A stretch of 64,000 bases of DNA from Prorocentrum cordatum (GCA_963575745.1 CAUYUJ010017973.1:58501-122500), one strand, 5' to 3'; counted from the first letter of the stretch, positions 51,476 through 62,215 are shown. Numbers and translations: made by a program. The notes: generated from the letters alone by a model not told the origin.

Positions 51476-51609
51476 CAGTAACTTTTTGTTGCGCAGCTTT
51501 CCGATCCTTGCGTGCGGTGCGACAATGGCGTCCTGCGTGCTCGGGTTCGCCCCGCTCCCTTCCCCCAGGGTCTCCAACCAAAGCCGCGCGCCAGAGGTCA
51601 CTCTGATCT

Positions 51610-51710
51610 GGTCCTCCTCCTCCTCCTCCTCCTCCTCCTCCTCCTCCTCCTCCTCCTCCTCCTCCTCCTCCTCCCCCTCCTCGTCCTTCTTCTTCGCCTT
51701 CTCCCTCCTC
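51610..51710 (+). repeat. CTC microsatellite
   Basis: About 20 uninterrupted CTC units, then interrupted CTC/CTT sequence. Confidence 0.97.
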
Positions 51711-52255
51711 CGCCCCGTCCTACCCATTCATAATTGTCGTCATCGTCGCCCTCGTCCTCCCCCCGTCCTCCCCCGCCCCTCTGCCCTGCGTCGGGGGAGC
51801 ATCGAAGCCTCGGCACCGCTTGGCCTCCTTTGCGTTCAGCGCGTTTCGATTGTGCGCCCCCGCCTTTCGTCCAGGATGCCGCCCGATCTCTACGTGCGCA
51901 TCCTGGTCCTGTGGGCCTCTTGCTCCTTCTGCCGTGGACGAGTGGTCAATCACTGCAGCATCCCATCCAGGGGCCAGTCATGGTCTGATTCGGCACCCGA
52001 CCCTGCGAACGAAGCGGGATTCAATGCAAATGGAAAGCTGTGGTGCGAGCGCGCTGAATTGGCTCGCCCCCCCCCTTCCTCTCCCCTCCCCCTCTCCGCC
52101 CTCCCAGCCGTTCACGAGCGCGGCCCGTTCCCCACTTACCTCCTCACAATCTCCCCCCCGGGCGCCTCCCCAGACGCCGTCCCGACATGTGCTGTGTCTG
52201 ACCGTAGCCGCGATGTGCCCCCGAGAGGACCAAAGAAAGAAACCAGGGTCAAACT
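51711..52255. other. Unassigned sequence
   Basis: No recognised feature. Open frames overlap on both strands. Confidence 0.4.
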
Positions 52256-52985
52256 CATTCCTGTCTCTTCTCTCTCAGATAACTCCTGCCCGTCGCACCC
52301 CGAGGCTGGTCGAAAATGCAGGCCCGGCGTTTCGCCTGAGACATCCCCACGATTTATGATCTTGAAGCTCAGGCATCTGCAACAGCTTCACGGACAGAGG
52401 GCGGCCCATTCTTGTAAATGTGGCTCTTAGCGCCGCGCGCATTCGTCTTAAGACATACAAGAATTTTCGCGCAATGACGACGGCCCGTATCCAACATGTG
52501 GCTCTCGCCTTAGCGCCGCGCACATTCTTCGTAAACGTTTGCAAGAAGTTTACGGATGGAGAGCGGACCGTTTTTCGAATGTGGCTATCGCCTTGGCTCG
52601 GCGCACATTCGTCCTAACATGTTGCAGTTGTTTCACGGATGTGGGGCGGCCCGTTTCAAAACGTGGCTCTCGCATGCGTGCCGCGCACATTCATCTTTAA
52701 ACTTTGCAAGAGCTCCACGGATGGAGGGTGCTTCCTTTCAAACTGTGGCTCTCGCCATAGTGCCGCGAACATTCGTCTTGAGAGTTCGCGGCATTGTTTA
52801 AATCTATTCGCATGGTTTACGTCCCAGAAGCGGTGTTCTGGCACAGTTCAGAAGTTTCAAAGGGTTGTCTTCTAAAAGGGTGCTTCCCTCCCGTGTCGAG
52901 GCCTACGAACAGGGAGCTTTGAGGGAGGGTTTGTTGCAATATCGTTATGGGTCTTGGGTTTACACTGGTCCTCCTCTGCCTCTTC
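52256..52985 (-). repeat. Composite dispersed repeat R1, copy F (inverted)
   Basis: Minus-strand order: head at about 52,965-52,915 (inverse of GGGTTTGTTGCAATATCGTT), a short middle, five units with inverted GCCGCGCACATTCGTC-type words at about 52,775, 52,690, 52,612, 52,530 and 52,442, and a tail at about 52,360-52,270 (inverse of GGCGTTTCGCCTGAGA and CGTCGCACCCCG). Unit spacing is 80-88 bp. Confidence 0.8.
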
Positions 52986-53019
52986 GTCCTCCTCCTCCCG
53001 CTCCAGGGACCTGTGCAGA

Positions 53020-53060
53020 GGGAATCTGGAGGGAGGGTTTCTTGCAACATCGTTGATCCT
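53020..53060 (-). repeat. Extra R1 head fragment
   Basis: GGGAGGGTTTCTTGCAACAT and CGTTGATCC repeat the head of copy F about 115 bp further on. Confidence 0.7.
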
Positions 53061-53104
53061 CCTCCTCCTTCCCCTCCCCCCCTCCTCCCTCGTACCTCTG
53101 ACGT

Positions 53105-53510
53105 GGTGGTTTCCTACAGAATCGGGGTCCCCAGAAGTCCCGACCCATTCCCTAAGGCCGCCTCTTGATCAATTTTGTTTTTTGGGGGGACTTGTCATCC
53201 AAGGACCCAGAAGCGGCCACGGGTCTCGGAGAATAGCCCAAAGCCAGGACTACCTGAAAGACGCCGAAGGTCCTGGCTCGCGGGTCAAATATTTGCCCCT
53301 GGACCCGTCAGGCGGTGCGACCCGGCCAGAACTTCGAGGCTGACCCAGCCAAACCCAGACATGCGATGGCTTGTTTTTTTCGCTGCGGGGTCCCCCGAAG
53401 CCCCGACCCTTTCCCCCAGGCCAGTTTTTCATCCCGAGTCGTTATGTTGACGGTCCGGGAGCCCAGCGAAGGCCACAAAAGGTCGAAAGCTGCCACAAAC
53501 CTCCCGTCGT
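53105..53510 (+). repeat. Dispersed repeat R2, two direct copies
   Basis: The first copy (about 53,117-53,245) has ATCGGGGTCCCCAGAAGTCC, CGACCCATTCCCTAAGGCC and CCCAAAGCC. The second (about 53,370-53,500) has GCGGGGTCCCCCGAAGCCCC, TTTTTCATCCCGAGTCGTTA, GGTCCGGGAGCCCAGCGAAG and AAAGGTCGAAAGC. Confidence 0.7.
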
Positions 53511-53934
53511 GGTTGATTCGCGAGCAGGCCGGCTTTCGGGCCATTACTCGGGCCTCTGGCGGCCGATGGGACCGATTCTGGCACCCCCGGAACGCCATCG
53601 ATGAGGCGCAGCTGCTGGAGAGTATCCTGAGGCGAAAAAACCCTGCAGGAACGGATGGAAAACTCAAAAACAAAATGTTCACGACGCCCTCCTCCCCCCC
53701 CCCTTCTCGGCGCTCCCGCCAGGCTCCCTCGGCCGCCGAGATCGCCAAGCCGCCGACGGCCGCTGCCCTCCCGGCCTCTGCCCGGCAGCCCCGTCGAGCC
53801 GCGGCGCCGCCCGGCGATGGGGCGTCGCCTGGGGGGCTGTCCTGCGCCGCGGCGGCGCGGCGCGGTGAGCGGGGGTCACGGGGAAGACGGGCTCCCGCCG
53901 TCGTCGTCGTCGTCGTCGTCCACCTGAGCTCGGA
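53511..53934. other. Unassigned GC-rich sequence
   Basis: A short CGTCGT run lies at about 53,898-53,922. Ala/Arg/Pro frames occur on both strands, with no motif. Confidence 0.4.
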
Positions 53935-53990
53935 GGGAAGGTGTGTTGCGACATCGTTGATGATTCTTGGGTTTGCACTGGGCCTCCTCC
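53935..53990 (-). repeat. R1 head fragment
   Basis: GGTGTGTTGCGACATCGTTG, TGATTCTTGGGTTTGCACTG is the inverted R1 head once more, again followed by a CTC tract. Confidence 0.75.
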
Positions 53991-53997
53991 TCCCTCC

Positions 53998-54112
53998 TCC
54001 TACTCCTCCTCCTCCTTCTCCTCCTCCTCCTCCACCTTCTTCTCCTCCTCCTCCTCCTCCTCCTCCTCCTCCTCCTCCTCCTCCTCCTCCTCCTCCTCCT
54101 CCTCCCTCTTCC
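53998..54112 (+). repeat. CTC microsatellite
   Basis: More than 30 CTC units with a few CTT. Confidence 0.97.
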
Positions 54113-54254
54113 CCGAGGGCAGGCCGGAGGCAGGAAGGGGCCCCGAGGGACGAGGAGGGCCTCCAGGTCCACCACCTCGGGCCCGCGCCGCCGCGCGGGC
54201 CCAAGCGCCGCCAGCGTCGGCGCGGGGCCTGCCGCGGCTCGGGCGGGCGTGCGC

Positions 54255-54259
54255 TCGGA

Positions 54260-54304
<45 letters not shown>

Positions 54305-54326
54305 GGCCGTCGTCGTCGAGGCCATT

Positions 54327-54376
<50 letters not shown>

Positions 54377-54430
54377 GGCATCGTCGTCGTCGGTTGCGGC
54401 CGTCGTCGTCGAGGCCTTCGTCGTAGGAGG
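54255..54430 (+). repeat. CGT/GTC trinucleotide microsatellite
   Basis: CGTCGT units with GAGGCC interruptions at three places give poly-Val, poly-Ser/Arg and poly-Asp/Thr frames that are artefacts. Confidence 0.97.
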
Positions 54431-55080
54431 ATGAGGGGCAGAAGGGGAGGTCAAAGGAGAGAAGGATGTAGCAGAGTAAACTCCAGATGCGTCAATAAAT
54501 CCGCGCGGATTGTCGAACATTTCTGCTTACGCATTTTTTCTTCTGAGATCGTTGCTTGCTACATTTGGAACGACGGGATCGTGTGGTAACGTTCCTGACG
54601 CGCACCTTGTGGATCGTTCAACCTTGAACGGTCGCGGCTTTCCGACAACGCAGGGATTTCCGATGCCGGCGGACTCTGTGCCGCTGGCGGCGTTCAGCCT
54701 TGAATGCCCGCGCTGGCGTAGCCGTCGCGCCGACACGACTCGGGAGGGGAAAACACATACAGACACTATTGAATGTCGACTTCCAAGAACACGTGGGAAC
54801 ATATATGAAATGGGGGTAAGACGAAAGTCAAAACAATATATGGGAAAGCATGGGCAATCCTGGGACTTGTTTGTACTTGTTTGTGTGTTCCTGGGCCCCC
54901 TCAACGATACGAGCCTGCCGCGGCTCGTCGCTCGCTGTTTTCGGGCCGCGATGGCCGCGACGGCCGAGCTGCAGGGGCGGGCGCCGCTGAGGCCGGGGCG
55001 CGGGATCTGCGGGTCCGGGCCCCAGGCGCCGCCGGCTGCTCCTGCCCCGCGCCCCTCCTTTCTTGAACAGGGGGGGGAGG
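54431..55080. other. Unassigned sequence
   Basis: No domain recognised on either strand. The minus-strand frame of about 200 residues (54,527-55,126) has ordinary composition but no nameable motif. Confidence 0.4.
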
Positions 55081-55200
55081 AAGGGATCCTCCTCCTCCTC
55101 CTCCTCCTCCCACCGCTTCCTCCCAATTCCTCCTCCTTCTCGTCCCACCTCCTCCTCCCGCCTCCTCATCCACCTTCTCCTGATCCTCCCCGTCTCACTC
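55081..55200 (+). repeat. CTC-rich pyrimidine stretch
   Basis: CTC/CTT units with interruptions. Confidence 0.8.
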
Positions 55201-55397
55201 CGCCAGCTTCTCTACTGAGCGGAAGGGGACTTCACCATGCAGAGGGCCAGCCTGGGAGGGGATGAGGAGGACCAGCGGGGAGAAGGGAAGGTGTCAGCCC
55301 ACGGCAGCTTCTGTGCCCCCGGGGCCCCTCGGGATCGCTGCTTCCTGTACTTCGGACCAGTCGAGAGACGGTTCTGATGCTGGGCTGCAGGACTACA

Positions 55398-55645
55398 CAG
55401 GAGGAGGAGGAGGAGGAGGAGGAGGAGGAGGAGGAGGAGGAGGAGGACGAGGAGGAGGAGGAGGAGGAGGAGGAGGAGGAGGAGGAGGAGGGGACGAGGA
55501 GGAGGAGGAGCAGGGGACGAGGAGGAGGGGACGAGGACGAGAAAGAGGAGGAGGAGGAGGAGGAGAAGGAGGAGGAGAAAGAGGAGGAGGGAGGAGAAAG
55601 GCCTCCTCCTCTTCCTCCTCCTCCTCCTCCTCCTTCTCCTCCTTT
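55398..55645 (+). repeat. GGA purine tract ending in CTC tract
   Basis: About 200 bp of GGA/GAG passes abruptly at about 55,602 to CTC/CTT units. This makes an inverted purine/pyrimidine junction that could form a hairpin. Confidence 0.95.
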
Positions 55646-56090
55646 GTGATATTGGGAAGCAGCGGAACTTAGGGCGAAGGTGCTGCTTGTTTTTGTGACG
55701 AGAGCGCCCCGCTGTCCATAAGCGTTCGCAGTCCGTGTGGTAGAGGCGGGATCTCCGTCAGACTGGTTTCCGTGGAAGCACAGAGAAGATGGAAGCACGG
55801 ACCTGCGCTCTTAGCGCGCAGGTCTTTGAAGGGACAACTGGCTGGTGCGGAGCCACACTCGGCCACCGAGATCCGAGCTGCAGGAATCCTGCCCCTGCGA
55901 TCCTCTGGGCATGCATAACGAAGATACTTGAAATATCTCGCAAACGAGCTTGAAACCTATGAGCAAACCGTTGTTATTAGTATTTCCAATGTAGCTTTTT
56001 TGGTGGGGCGGGGGGAGCACGAAACTTCGAAGAGAGAGGGGGTCAGGGCAGGATCATACTCCATTCCCTTACCTGGTAAAGGGGGTACTA
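55646..56090. other. Unassigned sequence
   Basis: Lower-GC sequence without recognised features. Confidence 0.4.
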
Positions 56091-56094
56091 TGTA

Positions 56095-56850
56095 GATGCG
56101 TACTTATGTATGTATGCATGTATGCATGACTGCATGTATGTATGTATGTATGCATGCATGCATGCATGCATGTATGTGTACATGTGAGCGTACACGCACG
56201 GCTCATGCCTGTACACACATACTTACATGTGTGTGTGTAAATATGTGTGTTAACGGTGCAAACATGTGCGCAATTATGAATGCACGTATACATGGATGCA
56301 TGCATGCATGTATGTCTGCCTGTCTGTCTGTCTGTCTGTATACATGCATGTATGTATGCATGCATGCATGTATGCATATAGGTGTACAAATTTAGATGTA
56401 GGTATATGTGCATAGTTGCTTGTATGCATGTATGCATGCATGTATGCATGCACTTATGTACGTATGCACGCATGCTTGCAGGTATGCATGTAGCCTTGTA
56501 TGTATGCGTTATGCATTCACGTATGCAAGTATGTATGTATGCACGAATGTATGATTTACATGCGCGTATGCACGTATTTAGGTGCATGTACGTATGTATG
56601 CATGTGCGTACGTACGTATGTAAACAGATACTCCCAGTCGTACGTACACATCTACATATACACATACACATATACACTATACATCTATACAATTGTATAT
56701 CTATAAATGCATACATACATACATACATACATACATACATACATACACACATACATACATAAATAAATAAATACATACATACATACATACTTACATTCAT
56801 ATTCAGACATTCATACATTCATACATGCATGCATGCATACATATATACAC
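56095..56850 (+). repeat. TATG/TGCA/TACA tetranucleotide-rich region
   Basis: Imperfect ATGT, ATGC, TGTC and TACA tetranucleotides run for about 750 bp, including uninterrupted CATA units at about 56,710-56,795. The Met/Tyr/Val/Cys/His frames are artefacts. Confidence 0.9.
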
Positions 56851-57050
56851 ACACGATCGGGAGCCTTTGCTTGGCGTGGTCGTCGGCGGCCCCAGCGCTG
56901 CGCCTATGCCCTGCAAAAACGGACAGCCTGTCGCTCCGCTTCGCGGGGGCGGGGAGGTCGGGAAGGGCTTTGGGACGTCGACGGTCGGAGACCAAGACGG
57001 GGTCAGCACGTCGCACTGAAGAGCGGCCGGCCAGAACTGGCGGCGCGAAA
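56851..57050. other. Unassigned GC-rich sequence
   Basis: No feature identified. Confidence 0.4.
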
Positions 57051-57054
57051 CGCC

Positions 57055-57200
57055 TCCTCGCCGTCCTCCTCTTCTTCTTCTTCCTCCTCCTCGTCCTCGT
57101 CCTCGTCCTCTTCCTCCTCGTCGCCGTCCTTGGCCCGTCCTCGTCCTCCGCCTTCTCCTGCTCCTCCGCCTCCTCCTGTTCCTCCTCCTCTTCCTCCCAA
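57055..57200 (+). repeat. CTC/CTT/GTC pyrimidine-rich tract
   Basis: Interrupted CTC, CTT and CGTC units. Confidence 0.85.
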
Positions 57201-57244
57201 ACGTACACGTGTATATCTCTCTCTATATATATACACATATCTAA

Positions 57245-57985
57245 ATATACATATACAGATGAACTTTTCAGCCCAGTAGCGCACGGCGAAACGCCAAGTC
57301 TAAAAATCACAGACTTTGACTTGTCGCCTTGGATGCAAATTTGCGAGTGGGACGAAACATCGGGAGTGATCCAGAGAGCTCTTTTGATCTAGCTGGGCTT
57401 TCAATTCCGCGCGTGGGGTGAGAGCGGTTTGGAGAGGTCCTGGGAGGGTGTGAAACCGACGGCGCCCTCGGCCCGACGAGAAGACAATATGCTGTTGATC
57501 TTTGGTTGCGTTTGACTTTTTCACATTGTATTTGTTTGTAATGCAACTTTGCCAGTCTAGCTTAAGCCTTCGATTCCGTGAGTGAGACACGAGTGGTTTG
57601 GAGAGGTGCAGGGAGGATGTGAAACCCACGGCGCCCTCAGTCCCCGACCAGAACTCAGTTTCATTTTGCACTGCAGTTTTTTCTGCACTGGACGTGCAGG
57701 TCTTTCCTTTTGCAAGGCAGCTGTGCCGCCCTTCTAGCTTCAGCTTTGGATTCGGGAGGCGAGAGCAATTTGGAGAGGTCCGGGGAGGGTGTACAGTGAG
57801 AAGTCCACGGCGCCTTAGTCCCGATCAGAAAAAACATATTCTGTTCTTATGAATTTTTCATTACAACTTTGCCTGTCTAGTTGCAGTTATAAAATACCAC
57901 GAATGAAACGGGAGCAGCTCGGAGAGGTGCAGAGAGGGTGTGAAGGCCACGGCGCCCTCGACCCGACCAGAACAACTTTTTCTTC
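57245..57985 (+). repeat. Tandem array of about 110-180 bp units
   Basis: About five units share GGAGAGGTSCRGGGAGGRTG, TGAAACCCACGGCGCCCTC, a GACCAGAA word, a TTT-rich stretch and a CTTTGCCWGTCTAG word. A further unit lies at about 60,700-60,800, beyond the satellite blocks, suggesting that the satellite expanded inside this array. Confidence 0.7.
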
Positions 57986-59280
57986 CCAGCCATCCTGTGG
58001 TGTTGGGTCCTCGTTTTGAAGAGACGGTGCCCCGCGTCTCCTCCCGCTGCCCCCTCCTCCTCCCCCTCCTCCCTCCTCCCTGCGTTTCACCCACCCAGTA
58101 CAGCGTTTCGTGGCCCCATAGGGAGCTCCACCGGCGGCCCCAGTGGCAGGGTTCGCATGGCGGCCCCGCGTTTTGGCGCACCCCTCACGCGGTTCGTGGC
58201 CCCATAGGGAGCTCCACCGAAGGCCCCAGTGGCAGGGTTCGCATGGCGGCCCCGCGCCATTTTGGCGCACCCCTCGCACGGTTCGTGGCCCCATAGGGAG
58301 CTTCACCGAAGGCCCCAGTGGCAGGGTTCGCATGGCGGCCCCGCGCCATTTTGGCGCACCCCTCACACGGTTCGTGGCCCCATCAGGGAGCTCCACCGAA
58401 GGCCACAATGGCAGGGTTGGCATGGCGGCCCCGCGCCATTTTGGCGCCCCCCTCACACGGTTCGGGGCCCCACAAGGAGCTCCACCGAAGGCCCCAGTGG
58501 CAGGGTTCGCATGGCGACACCGCGCCATTTTGGCGCACCCCTCACACGGTTCGTGGCCCCATAGGGAGCTCCACCGAAGGCCCCAAAGGCAGGGTTCGCA
58601 TGGCGGCCCGCGCCAGTTTGGTGCACCCCTCACACGGCTCGTGGCCCCAGAAGGAGCTCCACCGAAGGCCCCCGTGGCAGGGTTCGCATGGCGGCCCCGC
58701 GCCATTTTGGCGCACCCCTCACACGGCTCGTGGCCCCATAAGGAGCTCCACCGAAGGCCCCAGTGGCAGGGTTCGCATGGCGGCCCCGCGCCACTTTGGC
58801 GCACCCCTCACACGGTTCGTGGCCCCATAAGAGTTCCCCCGAAGGCCCCAGTGGCAGGGTTCGCATGGCGGCCCCGCGCCATTTTGGCGCACCCCTCACA
58901 CGGTTCGTGGCCCCATAGGGAGCTCCACTGAAGGCCCCAGAGGCAGGGTTCGCATGGCGGCCCCGCGCCAGTTTGGTGCACCCTTCACACGGTTCGTGGC
59001 CCCATAGGGAGTTCCACCGAACGCCCCCATGGCAGGGTTCGCATGGCGGCCCCGCGCCAGTTTGGGTGCACCCCTCACACGGTTCGTGGCCCCAGAAGGA
59101 GCTCCACCGAAGGCCCCAGTGGCAGGGTTCGCATGGCGGCCCCGCACCATTTTGGCGCACCCCTCACGCGGTTCGTGGCCGCACAGGGAGCTCCACCGAA
59201 GGCCCCAGTGGCAGGGTTCGCATGGCGGCCCCGCGCCAGTTTGGTGCACCCCTCACACGGTTCGTGGCCCCATGAGGAAT
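57986..59280 (+). repeat. 89-bp satellite, block 1
   Basis: A left border (CCAACCATCCTGTGG-type word, GGTCCTCGTTTTGAA, then CCTCCTCC) is followed by about 13 units of 89 bp, each with GGTTCGTGGCCCCATAGGGA, GCTCCACCGAAGGCCCCAGT, GGCAGGGTTCGCATGGCGGC and CGCGCCATTTTGGCGCACCC. It ends at a unit reading CCCCATGAGGAATG. Because 89 is not a multiple of three, all frames pass through the same text. The minus strand lacks stops, which explains a 305-codon open frame that is not a gene. Confidence 0.95.
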
Positions 59281-59375
59281 GCCCCTTGCTTCGTCTCACC
59301 TGCCCTGCGGTTTTCACACTCGCGTATGGTTGGGTCCTTTGCCTGGATAATTCTTATGTAATGCAGTTTTCGTTG
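59281..59375. repeat. Right border / spacer between satellite blocks
   Basis: CTTGCTTCGTCTCACCTGCC, then GCGTATGGTTGGGTCCTT and a short AT-rich stretch. Nearly the same sequence follows block 2 at about 60,590-60,665. Confidence 0.8.
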
Positions 59376-60590
59376 CATTTTGTTCCCAACCATCCTGTGG
59401 AGTTGGGTCCTCGTTTTGAAAAGACGGTGCCCCGCGTCTCCTCCCGCTGCCCCCTCCTCCTCCCCCTCCTCCCTCCTCCCTGCATTTCACCCACCCAGTA
59501 CAGCGTTTCGTGGCCCCATAGGGAGCTCCACCGAAGGCCCCAGTGGCAGGGTTTGCGTGGCGGCCCCGCGTTTTGGCGCTCCCCTCACACGGCTCGTGGC
59601 CCCATAGGGAGCTCCACCGAAAGGCCCCGGTGGCAGGGTTCGCATGGCGGCCCCGCACCATTTTGGCGCACCCCTCACGCGGTTCGTGGCCCCATAGGGG
59701 GTTCCACCGAACGCCCCAGTGGCAGGGTTCGCATGGCGGCCCCGCGCCATGTCGGCGCACCCCTCACGGTTCGTGGCTCCATAGGGAGCTCTACCGAAGG
59801 GACCAGTGGCTGGGTTCGCATGGCGGCCCCGCGCCAGTTTGGTGCATCCCTCACACGGTTCGTGGCCCCATAGGGAGCTCCACTCCACCGAAAGGCCCCA
59901 GTGGCAGGGTTCGCACGGCGGCCCCGCGCCATTGTGGCGCACCCCTCGCAAGGTTCTTGGCCCCATATGGGGGCTCCAACGAAGGCTCCAGAGGCAGGGT
60001 TCGCATGGCGGCCCCGCGCCACTTTGGTGCACCTCTCACACGGTTCGTGGCCCCATAAGGAGCCCCACCGAAGGCCCCAGTGGCAGGGTTCGCATGGCGG
60101 CCCCGCGCCAGTTTGGTGCACCCCTCACACGGTTCGTGGCCCCATAGGGAGCTCCACCGAAGGCCCCAGTGGCAGGGTTCACATGGCGGCCCCGCGCCAT
60201 TGTGGCGCACCCCTTGCACGGTTTGTGGCCCCATAGGGGGCTCCACCGAAGGCCCCAGTGGCAGGGTTCGCATGGCGGCCCCGCGCCAGTTTGGTGCATC
60301 CCTCACACGGCTCGTGGCCCCATAGGGAGCTCCACCGAAGGCCCCAGTGGCAGGGTTCGCATGGCGGCCCCGCACCATTTTGGGTCACCCCTCACAGGCC
60401 CCGCGCCAGTTTGGTGCACCCCTCACACGGTTCGTGGCCCCATAGGGAGCTCCACCGAAGGCCCCAATGGCAGGGTTCGCACGGCGGCCCCGCACCATTT
60501 TGGCGCACCCCTCACGCGGTTCGTGGCCCCATAGGGAGCTCCAGCGCCAGTTTGGTGCACCCCTTACACGGTTCGTGGCCCCATGAGGAA
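59376..60590 (+). repeat. 89-bp satellite, block 2
   Basis: It has the same left border, about 12 units and the same right border as block 1. One unit near 60,390-60,410 is truncated and fused to the next, and one near 60,540 is truncated. The blocks form a higher-order repeat of about 1.25-1.4 kb. Confidence 0.95.
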
Positions 60591-60840
60591 TTCCCCTTGC
60601 TTCGTCCCACCTGCCCTGCGGTTTTCACACTTGCGTATGGTTGGGTCCTTCGCCTGGATAATTTTTGCATTGCAGCGGTTTTTTGGCGCTGAAGCTTTGT
60701 CGTTCCCACCTGAACTTTGGCTTCCAGCATTCGGTTTCGAACGGGAGACGAAAATAGGTTGGAGAGGTCCAGGGATGGTGTAAAGCCCACGCTGCCCAAG
60801 AAAATTCGCCGGCCCAACGGGCCAGAGGCGTGCTAAGATC
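60591..60840. repeat. Right border of block 2 and stray tandem unit
   Basis: The border sequence is repeated from 59,281. At about 60,700-60,800 a unit related to the 57.25 kb array follows. Confidence 0.7.
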
Positions 60841-61520
60841 TCCGGTAACTGCTAAATAATACTTCAACTTCGCGCGCGCGGGGCGGCGCCTGGGGGTCCC
60901 CGGACGAAAAGTACCCCGGGCGATCCCCGGCAGGGTCGGGTCAGAGATGGTTTTCCTGCTGGGCGCCGCCCCCGTGGCCCTCCAGAGAGCCCCAAGAAGG
61001 GCCACGAGGCCGCCAAGAGCCCTCCAAGATGGTTCAAGAGTGCTCCGAGATGCCACACGATCGTTCCAAGACGCCCAAGATGGCCCCCAGACGCCCCAAG
61101 AGGCCTCCAAGAGCACTCCCCAGAGGGCCCCAAGAGGCAAACTTCATTACTTTTCCTTAGGTTTTGGGCAGATTTTGGCGTGTCCATCTTTTCGGCTTCC
61201 CGACGCCCCAAGACGGCCCAAGAGGCCCCCAAGATCGCCCCAAGAGGGCCCAAGAAGCTCCCAAGAAGGCCCCAAGATGGCCCAAGAGGGCTCCAAGACG
61301 GCCCCAGAGGCATCCAAGACGGCCCAAGAGGGGCCCAAGAGGGCCCCAAGCGATGCCCCAAAGGGGGAACACAAAACAAAACTTCGAGCCCTCGACCTTA
61401 AGAAGCCCCGAGGAGGCCTCAAGAGGCCCCTGAGAGGCCCCCAAAGCCCCCAAGAGGCCCTCAGGAGGCCCCCAAGCGACGCTGAAGAGGCCCCCCAGCG
61501 GCCCCAAGAGGCTCAGTCAT
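60841..61520 (+). repeat. CCAAGAGG-type degenerate repeat
   Basis: Irregular units of CCCCAAGAGGCC, CCCAAGATGGCC and similar words form two blocks (about 60,970-61,135 and 61,200-61,505) either side of a non-repetitive stretch with CTTTTCCTTAGGTTTTGGGC. Minus-strand frames rich in Gly/Leu/Trp/Pro are artefacts. The style matches 16.84-17.0 kb. Confidence 0.8.
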
Positions 61521-61865
61521 GCGAAATGGGCCGGCGGAATGAGCGAAGCGATTCAATAAAAGAAGACGAGAATATGACATCAGAAAGAGGACAAGGAAAC
61601 GGAACACGAGTACAATCATGATAAGAGGACGGTGGCGAGTCCGAACACCAATCAACATAAACTGCGTCAGTTGCGACAGTACCACCTACATCAGCGTGAG
61701 GAAGAAACATACATCGAGGAGGAACGAAGCGAGGAGAGAGGACAGATGGAACATCCGCAGTCGTATCGGTTCTGCTTCCCCAGCGTACGCTGAGGCGCTT
61801 CGATACAGTGACGCTTTGTTTCAAGTGCCTGCGAATGCAGGTGTTCACATACATACATCTATATA
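61521..61865. other. Unassigned sequence
   Basis: Lower-GC sequence, no gene recognised. Confidence 0.4.
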
Positions 61866-61950
61866 CATAATGTATAGTAGATGTAGAGAGAGAGAGAGAG
61901 AGAGAGAGAGCGAAATAGAGATAGAGTGTGAGAGAGAGAGAGAGAGCGTG
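61866..61950 (+). repeat. GA dinucleotide tracts
   Basis: Two GA runs are separated by ATAGAGATAGAGTG-like sequence. Confidence 0.95.
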
Positions 61951-62215
61951 AACGATCATCGACCGCAGCTCCATCTCCTCGCGCATCTTCCTCTCCAAAT
62001 CCGATGGCATCTGGGAAGCGCGATAGAAAACATGTGATAAACATGCATGGAGAGCGAGAAAGAAAGACACACACATATTACGATTAGCGTGTATATATAC
62101 TAGTTTATTATAGAATTATAGCGATACAAGGACATCAATATATATACGCATAAAGAGCAATGCCTGTACACATAGCTGAGAAAAAGAAACTCATATGTAC
62201 ACAACTCTACCCGCA
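61951..62215. other. AT-richer unassigned sequence
   Basis: No feature identified. Confidence 0.4.

Noticed and set aside
56069-56818. Met/Tyr/Cys/His-rich long frame
   Set aside because: Tetranucleotide TATG/CATA repeat. Open frames occur on both strands for the same reason.
58190-58280. tRNA-like internal promoter (A and B boxes) in the satellite unit
   Set aside because: TGGCCCCATAGG and GGTTCGCATGG resemble A and B boxes, but each has two or more mismatches at key positions and no tRNA fold is apparent.
57887-58804. 305-residue minus-strand protein with Cys/His/Trp repeats over the satellite
   Set aside because: The 89-bp unit has no stop on the minus strand and cycles all three phases, so the frame is a by-product of the satellite. 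The regular Cys spacing is simply the unit length.
58100-60580. CRISPR array
   Set aside because: Units are contiguous 89-bp tandem copies with no unique spacers, in a eukaryotic context.
60947-61621. Pro/Arg/Gln-rich protein, and Gly/Leu/Trp-rich proteins on the other strand
   Set aside because: The CCAAGAGG-type degenerate repeat keeps several frames open; no domain.
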